This document shows positions 17,935 to 25,777 of a DNA stretch of 64,000 nt, in pieces. The notes under the pieces were generated by a model. That model was not told the DNA's origin. It was given only the letters and a program-made list of their open reading frames with translations, and searched no databases. Position 1 is the first letter of the stretch. Each line of letters starts with the position of its first letter. This stretch comes from an uncultured Eggerthellaceae bacterium (GTDB taxonomy: Bacteria > Actinomycetota > Coriobacteriia > Coriobacteriales > Eggerthellaceae): assembly GCA_934648845.1 (NCBI GenBank), contig CAKUFS010000006.1, positions 30,872 to 94,871 on the forward strand, written 5' to 3'. A program made the translations under genes and the position numbers.

Positions 17935-19545
17935 CTATTTACCCAGTTTGAACAGGCCAAACTCAATCGAATCAACAAGCGCGTTCCATGAAGCTTCTAT
18001 GATGTTTTCCGAAACACCAATGGTGCCCCACATGTGCTCGCCGTTTCTGGTGGTAATGGCAACGCGCGTAATGGCATCGGTGCCCACGTTCTCATCCAGA
18101 ATACGCACCTTGAAGTCCACCAGCTCCATACTGGCAACTTCGGGATATACCTCGGAAATAGCCAAACGCAGCGCATTATCCAGCGCGCCAACAGGGCCGG
18201 CGCCTTCGCCTGTGGCAACCACGCGCTTACCGCCCACGTGAACCTTGATGGTGGCTTCGGACATAGCGTCTTTCGCGAAGGCGCCTGTGTCTTCGTAATC
18301 ATCCACGATCACGCGAAAGCTCTCCAACGTGAAATGCGGCTTGACCTGGCCCAAATGCCCCCAAATGAGCATGGCTAAAGAGCCATCGGCTGCCTCGTAC
18401 GAATAACCCTTATTCTCGCGCTGCTTAATGTCCTCCAAAATGCCGGCAACGCGCTTGGGGTACTGCTCCAAGTCAATGCCAATCGCCCGCGCCCGTGCAA
18501 CAAGCGATGCCTTGCCCGCCAGCTCGCTTACCACCATATGGGACTTATTGCCCACTGCACCAGGGGAAACATGCTCGTACGCCTGCGGAAAACGCGCGAT
18601 GGCGCTGGCATGGAGCCCACCCTTGTGCGCGAACGCTGCCGAACCCACATACGGATGATGCGCCCAAACCGACTGGTTGCACGAATCGGCCACAAACGCC
18701 GCAACCTCGGAAAGCTCGTGCAGCTTATCGGGCCCCACGCAGGAAAAACCCATCTTCAGTTCCAGGTCAGCGATAATGGTGAGCAAGTCGGCATTGCCCA
18801 CGCGCTCGCCAATGCCGTTGATGGTTCCCTGCACATGACGCGCGCCGGCACGCACTGCTGAAAGGGAATTTGCCACCGCGCATCCTGTGTCGTTATGCGT
18901 ATGAACACCAACGTTCACCTGCGGAAACGCAGCAACAACCGCAGCGGTGATTTCCTCAACCTCGAACGGAAGCGCGCCGCCGTTTGTCTCGCACAGCGAA
19001 ACCATGCGCGCGCCCGCGGAAACAGCTGCCCCCACACACGCCAACGCATATTCCGCATTCGCCTTATAACCGTCGTAGAAATGCTCGGCATCCAGCACAA
19101 CTTCTCTGCCCTGCGCCACCAAGAACGCAACAGAATCGGAAATCATGCGCAGATTTTCTTCGAGTGTGGTCTCCAGTACGCGCGTGACCTGCAAGTCCCA
19201 CGTTTTTGCAACAACGGCAATAACGGGTGCCCCGCATGCCACTAAATCAGCAAGACCTTTGTCCTGATCTGCGGAAATGTCCTTATGACACACAGAACCG
19301 AACGCCGTCAAACGAGCATTTTTCAGCTTGAGTTTGCCCACGCGCTGAAAAAACTCGATGTCCTTTGGGTTCGAGGCAGGAAAACCGCCTTCGATATAAT
19401 CAATGCCGAACGCATCAAGGCGCTGCACGATACGCAGCTTATCCTCAACGGAAAGGGCGATCCCTTCGCCCTGCTCGCCATCGCGCAACGTGCAGTCGTA
19501 CGTGTAGATTTTCGTTTTCTGAAGCGTTTCTTTACTTGCCGTCAT
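17935..19545 (-). CDS. cimA: (R)-citramalate synthase
   Basis: The 536-residue enzyme belongs to the DRE-TIM family and most resembles the CimA type: YDCTLRDGEQGEGIALSVEDK start, the GGFPASNPKD substrate loop, the HTHNDTGCAVANS zinc site and a C-terminal LeuA-dimer-like regulatory domain (about 400-530). It condenses pyruvate and acetyl-CoA to citramalate, a threonine-independent entry to isoleucine. I chose the ATG at 19543-19545 with AGGTAG upstream; a GTG two codons earlier is too close. On the minus strand a TATAAT box lies at 19680-19685; its nearest TTGACA is 26 bp away, so the -35 is unclear. Confidence 0.88.
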   Translation of the reverse strand: MTASKETLQKTKIYTYDCTLRDGEQGEGIALSVEDKLRIVQRLDAFGIDYIEGGFPASNPKDIEFFQRVGKLKLKNARLTAFGSVCHKDISADQDKGLADLVACGAPVIAVVAKTWDLQVTRVLETTLEENLRMISDSVAFLVAQGREVVLDAEHFYDGYKANAEYALACVGAAVSAGARMVSLCETNGGALPFEVEEITAAVVAAFPQVNVGVHTHNDTGCAVANSLSAVRAGARHVQGTINGIGERVGNADLLTIIADLELKMGFSCVGPDKLHELSEVAAFVADSCNQSVWAHHPYVGSAAFAHKGGLHASAIARFPQAYEHVSPGAVGNKSHMVVSELAGKASLVARARAIGIDLEQYPKRVAGILEDIKQRENKGYSYEAADGSLAMLIWGHLGQVKPHFTLESFRVIVDDYEDTGAFAKDAMSEATIKVHVGGKRVVATGEGAGPVGALDNALRLAISEVYPEVASMELVDFKVRILDENVGTDAITRVAITTRNGEHMWGTIGVSENIIEASWNALVDSIEFGLFKLGK

Positions 19546-19885
19546 AGCCACTCTACCTGGGAATTCTTTCGTTTCTTTGCTGATGTTCGCGCTAGGATCC
19601 CTTCATTATGCCCATCTGAACACACTCGTTTGACCTGGAAGGGCACCATGCGGACGCACCCGCGAACACAAGAGCGTCTATTATACTCCATCACGCGATA
19701 GTGCCACGGTTTGTCAAAAAACCTGCTCGGTAAAAGAACAGAGTCTTCAAAATCCTTCTTTTTTGCTTGGATATCGGAACGCAAAGCGCTGCGCGGCGAG
19801 ACGAAAGGCAAGTGCGGAGTACAATGAAACGCAACAGCGCTGATCAAAGCAGCACAGCTCAAAGAACAAGAAGGCGAAGGAACAC
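19546..19885. other. Divergent intergenic region between cimA and the DUF3786 gene
   Basis: This 340-bp stretch holds the start regions of two divergent genes. For cimA there is a minus-strand TATAAT (19680-19685), implying a leader of about 130 bases. For the plus-strand gene a TACAAT box near 19819-19824 is a possible -10. I see no small ORF with a ribosome binding site and no clear T-box or attenuator. Confidence 0.4.
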
Positions 19886-20797
19886 ATGGCAGAATCGAAT
19901 TACGAAAAGACGAAACGTGCCTGCGCGCAAGCGTTTTGCGAAACCGACCACAGCGCGCTTATTGAGCGATTTGGGCTTGAACAAGATGCCGATTATCTGT
20001 ACGTGCGATTCTTTGAGCAGCCGTTTCGCCTGAGCAAGCGCACGGGCATCATCGAACGCCGCGAAGAATGCGAAGCCCCGGGCGCCGCCACAACCCCGGG
20101 CGTCTCCGTTTGCGCTCCCGCGGCCCCAGGCGCCCCTGCGGCTGGCACGACCGCCGATGCCAGCGCCGTAACCCCAGGCATCCTCAGCTCTCCCACCGGC
20201 GCCGCGACCCCGGGTGCCCCTGAAGCCCTGGGCGCCTCCGTTGGCGCCCCCACAGCTGGCGCGACCGCCAGCGCCGCGACCCCAGGTGTCTCCACAGAAA
20301 CCACCTGGTCAGAAGCGCAATTCAACGAAGCCATGACCATCTACGACTTGCTGGGGTACGCTCAGCCCGCATGCCACGCCAGCAAAACCATGATCAACAT
20401 GAAAAGCCTGCATACGAAAATAGCGGCAACAGCGCCACGGCCAAGCAGCATTTATGCAGCCCAAGAAGCACGACTGGCCGCCCTTGAAGCGCAGAAGAGC
20501 GGCATTTTGGCACAAGCCGCACAAGCAATCGGTGGAGCGGCGCTCAACAAAGCCGATGCATCGGCCCAGTTCACCGTCATAAATGATCTAACCATGCAAA
20601 TTCAGCTCTGGCTTCCCGATGAAGATTTTCCTGCATCGCTTCAATTCTTCTGGGACGAAAACGTGCTGCAATACATGCATTACGAGACGGTTTGGTACGC
20701 AAATGGGTTCATTCTGGAAGAACTTGAGGCCCAATGTCGGAAGCTTCTCGGAACAGAAAGGGAAACTCTACCGCAGACTCTTCCTGCAAAACGCTAA
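19886..20797 (+). CDS. DUF3786-like protein interrupted by an Ala/Pro/Gly-rich insert
   Basis: The 303-residue protein looks like DUF3786: an N-terminal part (1-60, with YLYVRFFEQPFRLSKRTG), then the helical YDLLGYAQP block, and a C-terminal WLPDEDFPASLQFFWDENV block typical of the family. Between residues about 60 and 138 lies a low-complexity insert built from TPG/APG/GAT repeats that is not part of the family. The family is often found near corrinoid and acetogenesis genes, with no known activity. GAAGGCGAAGG lies upstream of the ATG. The 3' end overlaps the convergent phosphatase gene by 30 bp. Confidence 0.7.
   Translation: MAESNYEKTKRACAQAFCETDHSALIERFGLEQDADYLYVRFFEQPFRLSKRTGIIERREECEAPGAATTPGVSVCAPAAPGAPAAGTTADASAVTPGILSSPTGAATPGAPEALGASVGAPTAGATASAATPGVSTETTWSEAQFNEAMTIYDLLGYAQPACHASKTMINMKSLHTKIAATAPRPSSIYAAQEARLAALEAQKSGILAQAAQAIGGAALNKADASAQFTVINDLTMQIQLWLPDEDFPASLQFFWDENVLQYMHYETVWYANGFILEELEAQCRKLLGTERETLPQTLPAKR
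20075..20300 (+). repeat. In-frame low-complexity repeat encoding Ala/Pro/Gly
   Basis: Imperfect short repeats such as CCCCGGGCG, CCCAGGCG and GGCGCCCC encode (A/T)PG(A/V) units within the DUF3786-like gene. Codon use is more G+C-rich than in flanking parts. Such tracts usually change length by slippage between strains. Confidence 0.6.
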
Positions 20798-21229
20798 AAG
20801 CCCTGTACAGCCCATGTAAACGTCATTGAATGTTGTTTCGAAGTCACCCGTATACCAGGGGTCGGCAACGTCGTCGGTCGATCCCGCAAACTCCATGAGC
20901 TTGTAGATCTTGCCGTGCGCGGCGGCGCCCAACGCATTTCTCATGTTGCGAATATTCGCAGAATCCATGCCGATGATCAGGTCAAACTCTTCCGCATCGC
21001 TGCGCTTCAAGCGCCGTGCGCGATGTTCTCCGCACGCAATGCCATTTTCTGCTAGCACCCGGCGCGTGCCACGGTGCGGCGTATTCCCTATTTCTTCCGT
21101 GCTGGTCGCGGCAGAGTCGATGGCGAATTCGCCAGCCAGCCCAGCCTCCTTGACCAAGTGCTTCATAACGTATTCCGCCATAGGGCTGCGGCAAATATTG
21201 CCATGGCACACAAATAGGATTCTAATCAA
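20768..21229 (-). CDS. Low-molecular-weight protein tyrosine phosphatase
   Basis: The 153-residue product has the P-loop CHGNICRS (C-x4-C-R-S type) at the N-terminus and the general-acid DPWYTGDF loop near residue 125, both needed for catalysis. It removes phosphate from tyrosine (or arginine) on proteins. I chose a TTG at 21227-21229, giving the family start (M)IRILFVCHGN with GAGAGGG nine bases upstream; an ATG six codons earlier places that Shine-Dalgarno inside the gene. Its 3' end overlaps the convergent DUF3786-like gene by 30 bp. Confidence 0.88.
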   Translation of the reverse strand: MIRILFVCHGNICRSPMAEYVMKHLVKEAGLAGEFAIDSAATSTEEIGNTPHRGTRRVLAENGIACGEHRARRLKRSDAEEFDLIIGMDSANIRNMRNALGAAAHGKIYKLMEFAGSTDDVADPWYTGDFETTFNDVYMGCTGLLAFCRKSLR

Positions 21230-21626
21230 TGTTTCAAACCCTCTCATACATCGGAATTCTTATAAGCGAATTGGCGCAACGAACTGCGCGTCGCGGTTCG
21301 CGTAACGCTACAAAGCATCGGTCAAAAATCACCTACAGTATTATGACGCTTGCCGCAAAACCAATCCACAACAACAAAAAAAGAAGGGCAAACCGCACCT
21401 TTGCAGAACGGTTTACCCTTATCGTCAAATACCGCAGCGCTTCACACGAGTCCACCAGGGTTATCCCAGCAATCACGCACACTTACTCCGAACATCCTTT
21501 GCTCCGAGCGTCCTCCGCGCGCGCGGCGCAACTCACTTGCGCGCAACCACGCGCACCCGTGCTCCGAGCACCTTCCGCACGCTACGCAGCATTACGCGCA
21601 GCATCTCGGCGTGTCGGAATTAGGCT
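21230..21626. other. Intergenic region upstream of the phosphatase, downstream of tetR
   Basis: The region holds no supported gene. It contains the promoter region of the minus-strand phosphatase and a minus-strand terminator at 21374-21420. Reading frames here are Arg/Ala/Ser-rich and lack ribosome binding sites. The 200 bp between the tetR stop and the terminator are unexplained. Confidence 0.4.
21374..21420 (-). terminator. Rho-independent terminator downstream of tetR-like gene
   Basis: On the minus strand AAGGGTAAACCG and CGGTTTGCCCTT pair (one mismatch) around a 13-base loop and are followed by CTTTTTTTG. It lies about 200 bases after the tetR-like stop at 21627. Confidence 0.75.
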
Positions 21627-22277
21627 TCAGAGGGCAGCCCCCCCCCCCAGGAAATGGAGGGTCATTTTCGCTTGCCACGTCAACCAATTCTTCTGCCTTA
21701 CTACATCCGCGCCGCAGAAAATGCCATTTGCGGCATATTTTTGCGCAGCACCCATAATCGCCATAATGCTGCAGGTCTGATACTCGCGATCGCAATACTC
21801 GGGAACAACATCCCCCTGCTCAATAGCCAGATCGAAAGCATGATAATACAAATCGAAAATGGGCTCCATCGCATTGCGACAAGGAATAAGCGCCTCTTTA
21901 TTGGACTCATCCAAGAAATATTGATCGACATTCGTAGTGAATCGCAGCAGGTCAAGCTGCTCTTCGTAATCTTGCACGAAGCCCATGAGCAGATACTCTA
22001 TCTGCTCAATACCACGACGCTCATCGATTTTTTCCTCTTTGAAACGCTGCAGCACTTTCTCGGTACGCATACGCATCGCGTACGCGCATGCGCGAATAAC
22101 CAGGTTCTGCTTTGTGCCAAAATAACGATAAATCGTTGCAACGCCAATACGAGCTTCGTCGGCGATATCCGTCATGCTAATGGAATCAATTGCAGCATGA
22201 GAGAACATTTTGAAGGCAGTCTCAAGAACATCGCCGCTTCGTTTCCCTTTGACCAAACCATTTTCGTCTAGCTGCAT
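21627..22277 (-). CDS. TetR-family transcriptional regulator (first of two)
   Basis: The 216-residue protein has an N-terminal TetR helix-turn-helix (about 12-60: VLETAFKMFSHAAIDSISM, then ARIGVATIYRYFGTKQNLV) and a helical ligand domain. No ligand is evident. The last residues FLGGGAAL are encoded across an 11-base G run (minus strand), so the C-terminus may vary by slippage. It lies 109 bp downstream of the second tetR-like gene, and they may share regulation. No efflux or enzyme target gene lies adjacent. Confidence 0.85.
   Translation of the reverse strand: MQLDENGLVKGKRSGDVLETAFKMFSHAAIDSISMTDIADEARIGVATIYRYFGTKQNLVIRACAYAMRMRTEKVLQRFKEEKIDERRGIEQIEYLLMGFVQDYEEQLDLLRFTTNVDQYFLDESNKEALIPCRNAMEPIFDLYYHAFDLAIEQGDVVPEYCDREYQTCSIMAIMGAAQKYAANGIFCGADVVRQKNWLTWQAKMTLHFLGGGAAL
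21638..21648. repeat. Homopolymer of 11 C (G on the coding strand) at the end of tetR
   Basis: Eleven consecutive C on the plus strand fall eight codons or fewer before the stop codon of the tetR-like gene. Tracts of this length are prone to slipped-strand changes and to sequencing error. Confidence 0.9.
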
Positions 22278-22386
22278 TACGACACCATCTCCTCTGCTTC
22301 GGTCTTCAACACAGTATCCGATTTATCAGAGGCGATAATACCAGTTCTTATTGAAAATATTGTGAAAAACTGTGATATGGTTTCTC

Positions 22387-23115
22387 TTATTTTCCCACTT
22401 CAGACACGCCATACTCATTCATGATATGTCGTAGGATCTCCGACCCGTCTTGGATATCTTTTCGCAGCGCCCAATAGTCAACGGGGCGTCCCTCCACACT
22501 TGTTATAGCAATGCGATTGATGTGGTGTTGCTCGTCGCTTAGGCCCCTAATCGGCTCTTTCAGCAGGTTGTACAAACCCCAAGGAACCGAACTGGTAATG
22601 TATGCGGCAATATCTTCCGGCGACATGTTCATGCCCGACTCGCCCCAATAACGAAACATCGAGCCCGACGAAACCAAAAACGCTTCAATCTGGAAAGCGG
22701 CAACGGAGTCAATGCGCTCGCGACGATACTTCGTAAGCGTCTCCATCAAAACATCACGTTTGTAGTCGAAAAGGGCGTCACCCGCCATGCTAGACGATGC
22801 GCCTTTCGGAGCGGACGAGAAATACGCCTTGTAGCGCAAGAACTCAAGACACGTGCGATACAAGCCAACAAACCAAGTGCACGTACGTCCTATTTGGGTG
22901 AATCCCGCATCAATGGCGCGGCGGCACACCCAAAGCGCCATGTCTTCTTTGTTGTCGAAATAGCGATAAAACGTGGGTTTGGAGATATGCGCCTCTTCAC
23001 AGATACGCTTGATGGTGATTTCCGACACAGCAGCACCCTGCTCGATGCATCGATTGTATGCATCGAAGATGAGCTCGCGCCACTCTTCTTCGCGTTCTTT
23101 TGACGAACCCGCCAT
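22387..23115 (-). CDS. TetR-family transcriptional regulator (second)
   Basis: The 242-residue protein has a TetR DNA-binding domain (about 12-62: ITIKRICEEAHISKPTFYRYFDNKEDMA) and a helical C-terminal domain with a TetR_C-type hydrophobic core. It has no close similarity to its neighbour beyond the HTH. A good promoter with TATAAT lies 27 bp upstream of the ATG. It is transcribed divergently from cysE, 460 bp away. Target genes are not evident. Confidence 0.85.
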   Translation of the reverse strand: MAGSSKEREEEWRELIFDAYNRCIEQGAAVSEITIKRICEEAHISKPTFYRYFDNKEDMALWVCRRAIDAGFTQIGRTCTWFVGLYRTCLEFLRYKAYFSSAPKGASSSMAGDALFDYKRDVLMETLTKYRRERIDSVAAFQIEAFLVSSGSMFRYWGESGMNMSPEDIAAYITSSVPWGLYNLLKEPIRGLSDEQHHINRIAITSVEGRPVDYWALRKDIQDGSEILRHIMNEYGVSEVGK

Positions 23116-23141
23116 GTTGTCCCCTTCCCCAAGCGAGACTC

Positions 23142-23170
23142 ATTATAGAAAATCAGAGCGCATGTTGAAA
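23142..23170 (-). promoter_or_regulatory. Sigma-A-type promoter of the second tetR-like gene
   Basis: Minus-strand TTTCAA (23165-23170), 17-bp spacer and a perfect TATAAT (23142-23147). The transcription start would leave a leader of about 20 bases. Confidence 0.7.
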
Positions 23171-23575
23171 TAGCAAAATACAAAATAATTGTCCTATCTT
23201 GCCCATTATGGCAGATTTTTACGAATCGAGAAATGGACATTTTAAGAAAGTGGCGTTGAACTGGGGAAATGCAGAATTGCACTATTTTGCGAAATATGAC
23301 GTATTTTGCGGTTGCATTTTTCTGGGCACCGTAAACAACGTTGCAAAGGGAATAAAGCGAGCGCTTGAGTAGCGCCGTCAGCGCCCCAAAGCATTACGTT
23401 CTTGTACGTTCTTGGCTTTCGGAAGCTTCGCAAGCTGTAATTCCCACCCTTTCACTGCCGAAAAAATCCGCATGCGCCGCGCCGCAAGACCAACGCTCTT
23501 GGTATCATGGAAAAAACAATTTCCCGCGCGAAACTGACGCACGGTGCGCATGCATTGCGAAAGCGAGGACCGTCT
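23171..23575. other. Divergent intergenic region between tetR and cysE
   Basis: No supported gene. The tetR-proximal half is A+T-rich; the cysE-proximal half is G+C-rich. I found no clear TetR operator palindrome, T-box or riboswitch, and no strong promoter for cysE. Confidence 0.4.
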
Positions 23576-24496
23576 ATGATTACGCAAAAACTTGATCAGC
23601 ACATTGCCGCTTTTCTTGAGGGCTACGAGGCCGAAGAGCATTTCTTCGCTGGCTACAAGAAGCATTTTCCCAGCAGATCGGCGGTTATCGACCTGCTTGA
23701 CGACATCAAAGTTCTCATGTTTCCTGGGTACTTCGACAACGAATGCGCTGCGGGCGATAAATCCGAATACTTGCTAAGCGAGCGCTTGATGCACATTCAG
23801 CGCGTTACGCAGACGCAAATCAAAAAAGCACTGCTTTACGAAAACAACGGGCTCTCCGAAGACGAGGCCTCCCAACGCGCGGAAGTTGCTGCCGAAACAT
23901 TCATGGACGAACTGCCCCGCGTGCAATCGCTGCTGCTCAAAGACGTGCAAGCCGCCTTTGATGGCGACCCTGCCGCTAGCAGTCGCGAAGAGATTGTGCT
24001 GTGCTATCCCGGATTCTTCGCCATTTTTGTACACCGCATTGCTCACGTGCTGTACCAGCAAAACGTGCCGCTGATTCCTCGCCTGATGAGCGAATACGCG
24101 CACGGCGTAACGGGCGTTGACATTGCTCCGGGTGCAACCATTGGCGAATACTTTTTCATTGACCACGCAACGGGCGTTGTTATTGGCGAAACAACCATCA
24201 TCGGCGCGCATTGCAAGCTGTACCAGGGCGTTACCCTGGGCGCGCTCTCCACGCGCAAGGGTCAAATGCTGCGCGGCGTAAAGCGCCACCCCACACTGGA
24301 AGATTACGTAACGGTGTACTCCAACGCCAGCGTGCTGGGCGGCGAGACCGTGATTGGCGAAGGCACCGTGATTGGCGGCAGCGCCTTTGTGTGCCAGTCT
24401 ACGCCGAAAAACGCGCGCGTGAGCGTGAAGAACCAGGAAATTACCGTACATGACCCTGCCACGGCCGACCCCGAGGACGACTTCGAGGAAGTGTAA
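23576..24496 (+). CDS. cysE: Serine O-acetyltransferase
   Basis: The 306-residue enzyme makes O-acetylserine from serine and acetyl-CoA, the first step of cysteine synthesis. The C-terminal half is a left-handed beta-helix of hexapeptide repeats with the catalytic signature (DIAPGATIGEYFFIDHATG, then VVIGETTIIG and LYQGVTLGALS). The N-terminal 150-residue helical domain is of the long type (EpsC-like) seen in anaerobes. I took the ATG at 23576 with GAGGA upstream over one 23 codons earlier without a ribosome site. No cysK is adjacent. Confidence 0.9.
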   Translation: MITQKLDQHIAAFLEGYEAEEHFFAGYKKHFPSRSAVIDLLDDIKVLMFPGYFDNECAAGDKSEYLLSERLMHIQRVTQTQIKKALLYENNGLSEDEASQRAEVAAETFMDELPRVQSLLLKDVQAAFDGDPAASSREEIVLCYPGFFAIFVHRIAHVLYQQNVPLIPRLMSEYAHGVTGVDIAPGATIGEYFFIDHATGVVIGETTIIGAHCKLYQGVTLGALSTRKGQMLRGVKRHPTLEDYVTVYSNASVLGGETVIGEGTVIGGSAFVCQSTPKNARVSVKNQEITVHDPATADPEDDFEEV

Positions 24497-24647
24497 GCGC
24501 TGAATCGCGGCACCACAAGCACCAGCGCATGCGGCGCATAACCGACGAACGCACAGCAAACGCGGAGCGCAGGGCGAATCGACAGCAGGTCGACCGCGCA
24601 TGTAAACCTGCGCGCAAGAAAGCAGCAAAACAGGGGAAGCGCGAATC

Positions 24648-25229
24648 ATGAAATTGCTGGAAGAACGTATTGTCGCTGATGGCGAGGTCAAAGCCGATGG
24701 CGTATTAAAGGTTGGTTCGTTTTTGAACCACCAGCTGGACACGGCGCTGCTTGATGAAATGGGTGCGGAATGGGCGCGTTTGTTTGCGGGCAAGCCCATC
24801 AATAAGATTCTGACCATCGAGGCATCGGGGATTGGCATCGCTTGCATCGCTGCGCGTCATTTCAACAACGCACCCGTGGTGTTCGCGAAAAAAGCGAAGT
24901 CCATCAACTTGACGGGCGACCAGTATACGACCAAGGTTCAGTCGTTTACCCACGGTAAGGTTTTCGATGTCATTGTTGAAAAACGCCTGCTCACGCCGCA
25001 TGATCACGTGCTTATCATCGATGACTTCATGGCAATGGGCGCCGCCATGAACGGCCTCTTGGAACTCTGCGAGCAAGCAAACGTTACCGTTGAGGGCATT
25101 GGCATCGCCATCGAAAAAGGGTTCCAACCCGGCGGCAAGCAACTGCGCGAACGCGGCTACCAAGTGGAGAGCCTGGCCATCATCGAGTCAATGGATTCCG
25201 AAACCGGCACAATAACATTCCGCTCGTAG
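24648..25229 (+). CDS. xpt: Xanthine phosphoribosyltransferase
   Basis: The 193-residue enzyme salvages xanthine to XMP with PRPP. It has the PRPP loop [13 protein letters not shown] (about 124-136; most Xpt read DDFLANG), the N-terminal KLLEERI and FLNHQLD pattern of the family and the C-terminal glycine-rich [21 protein letters not shown] lies before the ATG. In many Gram-positives a purine riboswitch precedes xpt; the 151 bp upstream show no match to it. It stands alone. Confidence 0.92.
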   Translation: MKLLEERIVADGEVKADGVLKVGSFLNHQLDTALLDEMGAEWARLFAGKPINKILTIEASGIGIACIAARHFNNAPVVFAKKAKSINLTGDQYTTKVQSFTHGKVFDVIVEKRLLTPHDHVLIIDDFMAMGAAMNGLLELCEQANVTVEGIGIAIEKGFQPGGKQLRERGYQVESLAIIESMDSETGTITFRS

Positions 25230-25777
25230 GCGCACACGGATTGGGGTTTTCAGGCTCTGCACCTTCAACCTCTGCCCAGTTCCGCCCATAGGCGCACGCG
25301 GGTGGGGTTCCCCGTTTGCACGGTTTCATCGAGCATTTTGCCGCACGAATCCCTGCCAAAACTCGAGCTGAAATCATGTTGTTGAAAATACGCCCTGCAA
25401 TTCGAAGTTGTGGCAGGTTGGAAGTAGGTCGGAAGCGCAAATCGGGACATTTTTCAGCGCACGTCTTACGAGCAAGAAGCATGAATTTGTAAAATACCTG
25501 TTCATGATTATACTCAAACAAGCCGTATTACAGTGCAAGGCCGCTACCAAGGCCCAGACCCACCCTCAACCTACCACAACTTCGAATTCGACTCCACTTT
25601 TTCAACAACATGACCGAAATCGAACACCAAAGAGGCAGCTCCACCCCGCCATCCTGATCCCGCTCGAAGTTGATGCAAGTCTTTTCTGTTCCCCCTGCAA
25701 ATACGGCAGAAGCACCCCAAAAATGCAGTATTATATGAGGGTTACACAAATTACGGAAACTGCAGAAAGGGATATTC
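25230..25777. other. Intergenic region holding a repeat element, upstream of prfC
   Basis: The 548 bp between xpt and prfC contain the 239-bp inverted-repeat element (25374-25612). Left of it is a short G+C-rich flank with two GGGTGGGGTT/GGATTGGGGTT-like repeats. Right of it, the prfC leader includes a TATATGAGG stretch near 25732 that may contain its -10. No gene is seen. Confidence 0.5.
25374..25612. mobile_element. MITE-like inverted-repeat element, copy A (239 bp)
   Basis: The ends are imperfect inverted repeats of about 57 bp: TCATGTTGTTGAAAA at the left and its complement TTTTCAACAACATGA at the right, followed inward by AATTCGAAGTTGTGG(C/T)AGGTTG on each arm. No ORF lies inside. A second copy of almost the same length (61907-62146) shares the terminal arms but not the middle. 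Target-site duplication is not evident. This fits a non-autonomous transposable element, or a large structured repeat. Confidence 0.75.

Noticed and set aside
19680..19725. TTGACA and TATAAT upstream of cimA as a promoter
   Set aside because: The two boxes are 26 bp apart on the minus strand, too far for a sigma-A promoter. The TATAAT alone may still be used.
24497..24647. Purine riboswitch in front of xpt
   Set aside because: The segment is only 151 bp and shows neither the P1/P2/P3 core bases nor a terminator hairpin.
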